A stretch of 64,000 bases of DNA from Mucilaginibacter conchicola. GTDB taxonomy: Bacteria > Bacteroidota > Bacteroidia > Sphingobacteriales > Sphingobacteriaceae. Location of the stretch: the NCBI RefSeq assembly GCF_003432115.1, contig NZ_QWDC01000002.1, positions 744,001-808,000 of the forward strand, read 5' to 3'. Positions 59,213-64,000 of the stretch are shown piece by piece. The notes beneath the pieces are model-generated. The model saw only the letters and a list, made by a program, of their open reading frames with translations, did not search any database and was not told the DNA's origin. A program made the translations under genes and the position numbers. Numbering within the stretch: the stretch's first letter is position 1; every line of letters begins with the position of its first letter.

Positions 59213-62023
59213 ATGAAGAAGCTATTCCTTTTAGATGGTATGGCCCTGATATACCGGGCTCATTTTGCGTTAAGTAAAAGTCCGCGGTTTACATCGGGCG
59301 GTTTAAATACATCGGCAGTAATGGGGTTCACCAACACCCTGTTAGATGTGCTGAAAAAGGAACGCCCTACCCACATGGCAGTGGTATTTGATACCGATGC
59401 CCCTACCGAGCGCCATACCGACTACGAAGCCTACAAAGCCCACCGCGAGGCCATGCCCGAAGATCTGGCAAAAGCCCTGCCTTATATATTTAAAGTGGTG
59501 CTGGGTTTCAATATTCCCTTAATTACATCCGACGGTTACGAGGCCGACGATATTATAGGCACTCTTGCCAAAAAAGCCGAAGCAAAAGGCTACCAGGTAT
59601 ATTGTATGACACCCGATAAGGATTTTGCCCAGCTGGTATCAGAAAACATCAGGATTTACAAGCCTGCCCGCATGGGTAACGATATGGAGATACTGGGTGT
59701 TGAAGAGGTTTGCAAAAAATGGGAAGTAGAGCGTGTCGAGCAGGTGATAGATATCCTGGGCCTTTGGGGCGATGCGGTGGATAACATCCCCGGCATCCCT
59801 GGCATCGGCGAGAAAACCGCTAAGACTCTCATCAAACAATACGGCTCAATGGAAAACATTATTGCCCACAGCCACGAGCTGAAGGGCAAGATGAAAGAGA
59901 ACGTAGAGACCTACGCCGAACAGGGTTTGTTATCAAAAAAACTGGCTACCATTTTATTGAACGTACCTGTTGAGCTGGATGAAGAAGGCCTTGCCATGAC
60001 GGCACCAAGCAAAGATCTGCTGGAGCCTTTGTTCGCCGAACTGGAGTTCCGTACGCTGGGTCGCCGCGTGTTTGGCGATGATTTCAGCATTACCGAAACC
60101 CGCGCCGTGGCTGTACAAACTGATCTGTTTGGCAACCCTGTTGCCGGCGGCCGTACTACCCTTACCGTTGAAGTAGAAGATATTTACGAACCACCTGCAC
60201 CGATAGAGATCAGGAACATCAACACCATTGAACACGAATATATTTTAGCCGACACGTTTGAGAAACGTGCCGAACTCATCAATATATTAAAAGCGCAAAA
60301 GCATATTTGCTTTGATACCGAAACTACCGGTACCGATGCTAACTTCTGTGAGCTGGTAGGCTTATCCTTCGCGGTAAAACATCACCAGGCATGGTATGTA
60401 CCTGTACCTGCTGATGAGGTTGAGACCAAAAAGATAGTAGCCGAGTTTAAGCCTGTGTTTGAAGATGCCAACATCGGCAAAACCGGCCAAAACCTGAAGT
60501 TCGACATCTTGATGCTGAAATGGTATGATGTGGAAATGAAAGGCGACCTGTTTGATACCATGATGGCGCATTACGTTATCGACCCGGATACCCGCCACAA
60601 CATGGATATCCTGTCAGAAAATTACTTGAGCTACAAACCGGTATCCATCACAGAGCTCATTGGCCCCAAAGGCAAGAACCAAGGCAACATGCGCGATGTA
60701 GAGATAGAGAAAATAAAGGATTACGCCGCAGAAGATGCCGATGTAACCCTGCAGCTCCGCACCGTTTTTGAGCCAAAGATAAAAGAAGTAGAAGCAGAGA
60801 AATTACTGCACGAGATAGAGAACCCGCTTATATACGTATTGGCCGATATTGAGCACGAAGGTGTACGCATTGATAACGATACGCTGCGCGAGTTTTCAAA
60901 AGATCTGGAAACCGATATTGCCAAACTGGAGAAAACCGTTTACGAAAAAGCAGGCGTACGCTTTAACATTGCATCGCCAAAGCAACTGGGCGAGGTGCTG
61001 TTTGAGAAATTAATGCTCGACCCTAAAGCCAAAAAAACCAAGACCGGCCAGTACCAAACCGGCGAGGATGTGTTGTTGGCGTTAGCTGCCAAAAGTGATA
61101 TCGTAAGAGATATATTGGATTTCCGCCAGTTACAAAAGCTGAAATCAACCTACGTAGATGCCTTGCCTACCATGGTAAATTCAAAAACCGGTCGTGTGCA
61201 TACTTCATACAACCAGGCGGTGGCAGCAACCGGCAGGTTAAGTTCAACCAATCCTAACCTGCAGAACATCCCTATCCGTACCGAGCGTGGCCGCGAGGTG
61301 CGCAAGGCATTTATCCCGAGGGATGAGAACCATATTATCGTATCGGCAGATTATTCGCAGATAGAGTTGCGCATTATTGCCGAGATAAGCAAGGACCCAA
61401 ACATGTGTCAGGCTTTTATTGATAATGTAGATATCCATACCGCTACTGCTGCCAAAGTTTACGGTGTAGCTTTAAACGAGGTGGATAGCACCCAGCGCCG
61501 CAACGCCAAGGCCGTCAACTTTGGTATTATTTACGGGCAGTCGGCATTTGGTTTATCACAAAACCTGGGCATTCCGCGTAAAGAGGCCGCCGATATCATC
61601 GAACAATATTTTGCACAGTACCCCGGCATTAAACAGTACATGAGCGATACCATGAACTCGGCCCGCGAGAACGGCTACGTAACCACGCTGATGGGTCGCC
61701 GCCGCTACCTGAGGGATATTAATTCTGCCAATGCTACCGTACGTGGTTTTGCTGAACGAAATGCCATCAACGCCCCGATACAGGGTTCGGCTGCAGATAT
61801 GATCAAGATAGCCATGATCAACATCCACCGCGAAATGAAGGAGAAAAACCTGCAATCGAAAATGACCATGCAGGTGCATGATGAGTTGGTTTTCGATGTG
61901 CTGAAAAGCGAACTGGAGATCATGAAACCCATCATCACCGAAAACATGAAGAACGCCATCAAAACCGAAGTGCCAATAATGGTGGAGATAGGTACCGGGT
62001 TGAACTGGCTGGAAGCACATTAA
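59213..62023 (+). CDS. polA: DNA polymerase I
   Basis: 936 residues with all three parts. The 5' nuclease domain (about 1-300) has LLDGMALIYRAHFA, VVFDTDAPTERHTDYEAYKA, SDGYEADDIIGTLA and the helix-hairpin-helix IPGIPGIGEKTA. The 3'-5' exonuclease domain (about 350-530) keeps ICFDTETTGTD, LKFDILMLKWY and YAAEDADVT, so proofreading is likely active. The polymerase domain holds motif A VSADYSQIELRIIA, the O helix RRNAKAVNFGIIYGQS and motif C MQVHDELVFDV. Its leader carries two GGTGCAATC-like copies shared with tex. Single-gene unit. Confidence 0.97.
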   Translation: MKKLFLLDGMALIYRAHFALSKSPRFTSGGLNTSAVMGFTNTLLDVLKKERPTHMAVVFDTDAPTERHTDYEAYKAHREAMPEDLAKALPYIFKVVLGFNIPLITSDGYEADDIIGTLAKKAEAKGYQVYCMTPDKDFAQLVSENIRIYKPARMGNDMEILGVEEVCKKWEVERVEQVIDILGLWGDAVDNIPGIPGIGEKTAKTLIKQYGSMENIIAHSHELKGKMKENVETYAEQGLLSKKLATILLNVPVELDEEGLAMTAPSKDLLEPLFAELEFRTLGRRVFGDDFSITETRAVAVQTDLFGNPVAGGRTTLTVEVEDIYEPPAPIEIRNINTIEHEYILADTFEKRAELINILKAQKHICFDTETTGTDANFCELVGLSFAVKHHQAWYVPVPADEVETKKIVAEFKPVFEDANIGKTGQNLKFDILMLKWYDVEMKGDLFDTMMAHYVIDPDTRHNMDILSENYLSYKPVSITELIGPKGKNQGNMRDVEIEKIKDYAAEDADVTLQLRTVFEPKIKEVEAEKLLHEIENPLIYVLADIEHEGVRIDNDTLREFSKDLETDIAKLEKTVYEKAGVRFNIASPKQLGEVLFEKLMLDPKAKKTKTGQYQTGEDVLLALAAKSDIVRDILDFRQLQKLKSTYVDALPTMVNSKTGRVHTSYNQAVAATGRLSSTNPNLQNIPIRTERGREVRKAFIPRDENHIIVSADYSQIELRIIAEISKDPNMCQAFIDNVDIHTATAAKVYGVALNEVDSTQRRNAKAVNFGIIYGQSAFGLSQNLGIPRKEAADIIEQYFAQYPGIKQYMSDTMNSARENGYVTTLMGRRRYLRDINSANATVRGFAERNAINAPIQGSAADMIKIAMINIHREMKEKNLQSKMTMQVHDELVFDVLKSELEIMKPIITENMKNAIKTEVPIMVEIGTGLNWLEAH

Positions 62024-62049
62024 TTATTTTGAGCAAAGTGATAAGGGGT

Positions 62050-62233
62050 TGCTCCTAACGGAGCACAATCTCTTTTTTGTATATTTTCTACAAAGCGGCA
62101 GTCCCTACGGGACAGATTTATCTAATGAGTATAAATTTAGGATGGTTCAATCCTGATAAGCACCTTAGCATACCTCGTAGAGGTTACCGCTTTGTAGCAA
62201 AAACAAATACAGCAGCTTTTGCCTCGTAGAGGC
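62050..62233. repeat. Multi-palindrome element between polA and tex
   Basis: Small palindromes TGCTCCTAACGGAGCA (62050-62065), GTCCCTACGGGAC (62101-62113), ACCTCGTAGAGGT (62172-62184) and GCCTCGTAGAGGC (62221-62233), with CTACAAAGCGG (62088-62098) inverted as CCGCTTTGTAG (62187-62197). It shares the GCTTTGTA and CTCCxxAxGGAG features with the element at 16451-16712. Confidence 0.7.
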
Positions 62234-62328
62234 TACCCACAACCAATGAAATGCATTAGACAATAATTTTTCAATTGCATTTCTTCCCAATTACCCCCAA
62301 CTTCGCAGTCCCGGTATTTTGAAAATTG

Positions 62329-62363
62329 CATCTGTGCAATCAGTCAAAAACATCGGTGCAATC
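62329..62363 (+). promoter_or_regulatory. Tandem GGTGCAATC motif in the tex leader
   Basis: GCATCTGTGCAATCA (from 62329) and CATCGGTGCAATCA (to 62364), with the GCAATC cores 22 bases apart. The second core ends nine bases before the ATG. Confidence 0.4.
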
Positions 62364-62372
62364 ACAACCAAA

Positions 62373-64000
62373 ATGGAATACAACATTAAAATAGCACAGG
62401 AACTTTCTGTTGGCAGCAAACAGGTGGCGGCAACTATTGCCCTGCTTGATGAAGGCGCAACCGTTCCTTTTATATCACGTTACCGTAAAGAGCTTACCGG
62501 CAGTTTGGATGAGGTGCAGGTAGCTGCCATCCGCGACCGCGTGCAACAACTGCGCGATCTGGATAAACGCCGCGAAGCCATCCTTAAATCACTGGCAGAC
62601 CTTGGCAAGCTAACGCCCGAACTGGAACAGCAGATCAACGCTGCCGAAACCATGGTGCTGTTAGAGGATATCTACCTGCCGTACCGCCCAAAACGCAAAA
62701 CCCGCGCAACGGCAGCCCGCGAAAAAGGTCTGCAGCCGTTAGCAGATGCTATCCTTGCACAAAAAACATTCGACGTAGAGGACGAAGCAGCCAAATACAT
62801 CGATGAAGAAAAAGGTGTTAAAGACGGCGCTGAAGCTTTGGCGGGTGCACGTGATATCATCGCCGAATACATCAGTGAGCATGCCGAGACCCGCGCCATG
62901 ATGCGCCAGCTGTTTACAGAAAAAGGTGTGTTTGAATCAAAAGTTGTTCCCGGCAAAGAAGAGGCGGGCATTAAATACAAAGATTATTTTGAGTGGACGG
63001 AGCCGGTTAAATCGGCACCATCACACCGTGTGCTGGCCATGCGCCGCGGTGAAAAAGAAGAGATCCTTTGGCTGGATATTAAACCAACCGAAGAGGATGC
63101 CATTGAGCTGTTAGAACGCGAGTTTATTAACTCTAATAACGCGGCTTCAGCCCAAATGAAACTGGCTATTGCCGATGGTTACAAGCGCCTGCTGAAACCA
63201 TCAATGGAAACCGAGATACGCCTGCTGACCAAGAAAAATGCAGACGAGGAAGCTATCCGTGTATTTGCAGAGAATGCCCGCCAGCTATTGCTAAGTGCAC
63301 CGCTTGGCCAAAAACGTATGATGGCCATTGACCCCGGCTTCCGTACAGGCTGTAAGGTGGTTTGCCTGGATGAGCAGGGTAAACTATTAGAGTATACCGC
63401 CATTTTCCCGCATACCGGTGCCGGCCAGGCCCGCGAGGCGGAGAAAACCGTTGAGCACCTGTTTAAAAAATACGATATAGAAGCCATTGCCATTGGTAAC
63501 GGCACCGCCGGTCGCGAAACGGAAGTTTTTGTTCGCAAGCTGAACCTGCAAGGCGCAACCATCGTAATGGTGAACGAGAGCGGTGCTTCTATCTACTCGG
63601 CATCTGATGTGGCCCGAGAGGAATTTCCTGATCAGGATGTTACTGTTCGTGGTGCAGTATCTATTGGTCGCAGGCTGATGGACCCGCTGGCTGAGCTGGT
63701 AAAGATAGACCCGAAATCTATCGGCGTGGGCCAGTACCAGCACGATGTGGATCAGAATAAATTACAAACATCACTTGATGATACCGTTATCAGTTGTGTG
63801 AACGCTGTGGGTGTTGAGCTGAATACGGCCTCAAAACAGATCTTGGCTTACATATCGGGCCTTGGCCCGCAACTGGCACAAAACATTGTGGATTACCGCA
63901 ACCAGAACGGTGCCTTTAAACAGCGCAGTCAGTTAAAAAAAGTTGCCCGTTTGGGCGATAAAGCCTTTGAGCAGGCAGCAGGTTTCCTTCGCATCCGCGG
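62373..64000 (+). CDS. tex: Tex family RNA-binding transcription accessory protein, 3'-truncated by the window edge
   Basis: 542 codons lie in the window; the gene continues past 64000, and the family is about 750 residues. The start MEYNIKIAQELSVGSKQVAATIALLDEGATVPFISRYRKE is split typical Tex. The helical N-terminal part is followed by the YqgF/RuvC-like domain (AIDPGFRTGCKVVCLDEQG, NGTAGRETEVFV, NESGASIYSASDVAREEFP) and the helix-hairpin-helix repeats (YISGLGPQLAQNIVDYRNQNGAF). The C-terminal S1 RNA-binding domain should be beyond the edge. Tex binds RNA and RNA polymerase and affects transcription in ways still unclear. Confidence 0.95.
   Translation, partial: MEYNIKIAQELSVGSKQVAATIALLDEGATVPFISRYRKELTGSLDEVQVAAIRDRVQQLRDLDKRREAILKSLADLGKLTPELEQQINAAETMVLLEDIYLPYRPKRKTRATAAREKGLQPLADAILAQKTFDVEDEAAKYIDEEKGVKDGAEALAGARDIIAEYISEHAETRAMMRQLFTEKGVFESKVVPGKEEAGIKYKDYFEWTEPVKSAPSHRVLAMRRGEKEEILWLDIKPTEEDAIELLEREFINSNNAASAQMKLAIADGYKRLLKPSMETEIRLLTKKNADEEAIRVFAENARQLLLSAPLGQKRMMAIDPGFRTGCKVVCLDEQGKLLEYTAIFPHTGAGQAREAEKTVEHLFKKYDIEAIAIGNGTAGRETEVFVRKLNLQGATIVMVNESGASIYSASDVAREEFPDQDVTVRGAVSIGRRLMDPLAELVKIDPKSIGVGQYQHDVDQNKLQTSLDDTVISCVNAVGVELNTASKQILAYISGLGPQLAQNIVDYRNQNGAFKQRSQLKKVARLGDKAFEQAAGFLRIR

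Overview
The window looks like a chromosome segment of a Bacteroidota species of the family Sphingobacteriaceae, probably Mucilaginibacter or a close relative. The evidence is an ECF sigma / FecR / SusC / SusD module, many start-proximal promoter boxes of the form TAnnTTTG, abundant lipoproteins and outer-membrane barrels, and paired DUF1800/DUF1501 genes. The genus is an inference from gene content and style; no marker gene was compared.

Layout. 1-5580 (minus strand): a carbohydrate or nutrient uptake module (sigma factor, FecR anti-sigma, SusC, start of SusD), with a probable antisense small RNA in front of susC. 5581-6208: a structured non-coding stretch and tRNA-Glu(UUC). 6417-13245 (plus): a tight seven-gene operon joining a DUF427 protein, a flavin disulfide oxidoreductase, an osmoprotectant-type ABC transporter (ATPase, small exported protein, permease fused to a binding domain) and the ergothioneine enzymes EgtB and EgtD. 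This looks like an ergothioneine synthesis, uptake and possibly recycling unit, and the binding domain is circularly permuted. 13168-17902: DUF4262 protein, SPFH protein, DUF922 peptidase-like protein, LpxH-like hydrolase, prfA. 18081-23312: a degenerate ApbE-like protein, two exported proteins, a two-component system and an OmpA lipoprotein. 23523-28207: hisS with an odd insertion, an NTF2-like protein, an SGNH hydrolase, a lipoprotein and a GT87-like membrane protein.

28462-33703 is a five-gene Anbu cluster: circularly permuted ATP-grasp, alpha-E protein, transglutaminase, Anbu proteasome-like hydrolase, second transglutaminase. 33778-49430 is mostly housekeeping (gltX, ffh, aspS, ruvC, aat, glnS), with a PepSY protein, a deoxyribonucleotidase, the DUF1800/DUF1501 pair, a stand-alone B12-binding domain and a crotonase. 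49523-55127 holds membrane proteins, a sigma-54 response regulator paired with a 69-residue orphan phosphoacceptor-like protein, an AI-2E family transporter and a YtxH/holin-like envelope-stress set. 55365-64000 holds trmB, an alkyltransferase-like protein, VOC proteins, a four-helix bundle protein between inverted repeats, tag, polA and the start of tex.

The gaps are rich in repeats of at least five kinds: CGTCATTGCGAG long inverted repeats, CCCCCTAA/GGGGG elements, word-stutter inverted repeats, and two kinds of multi-hairpin element. Several touch or supply gene ends. The strongest candidates for new biology are the ergothioneine operon with its permuted binding domain, the RNA antisense to the susC leader, the orphan phosphoacceptor protein, and a tandem GGTGCAATC leader motif shared by polA and tex.
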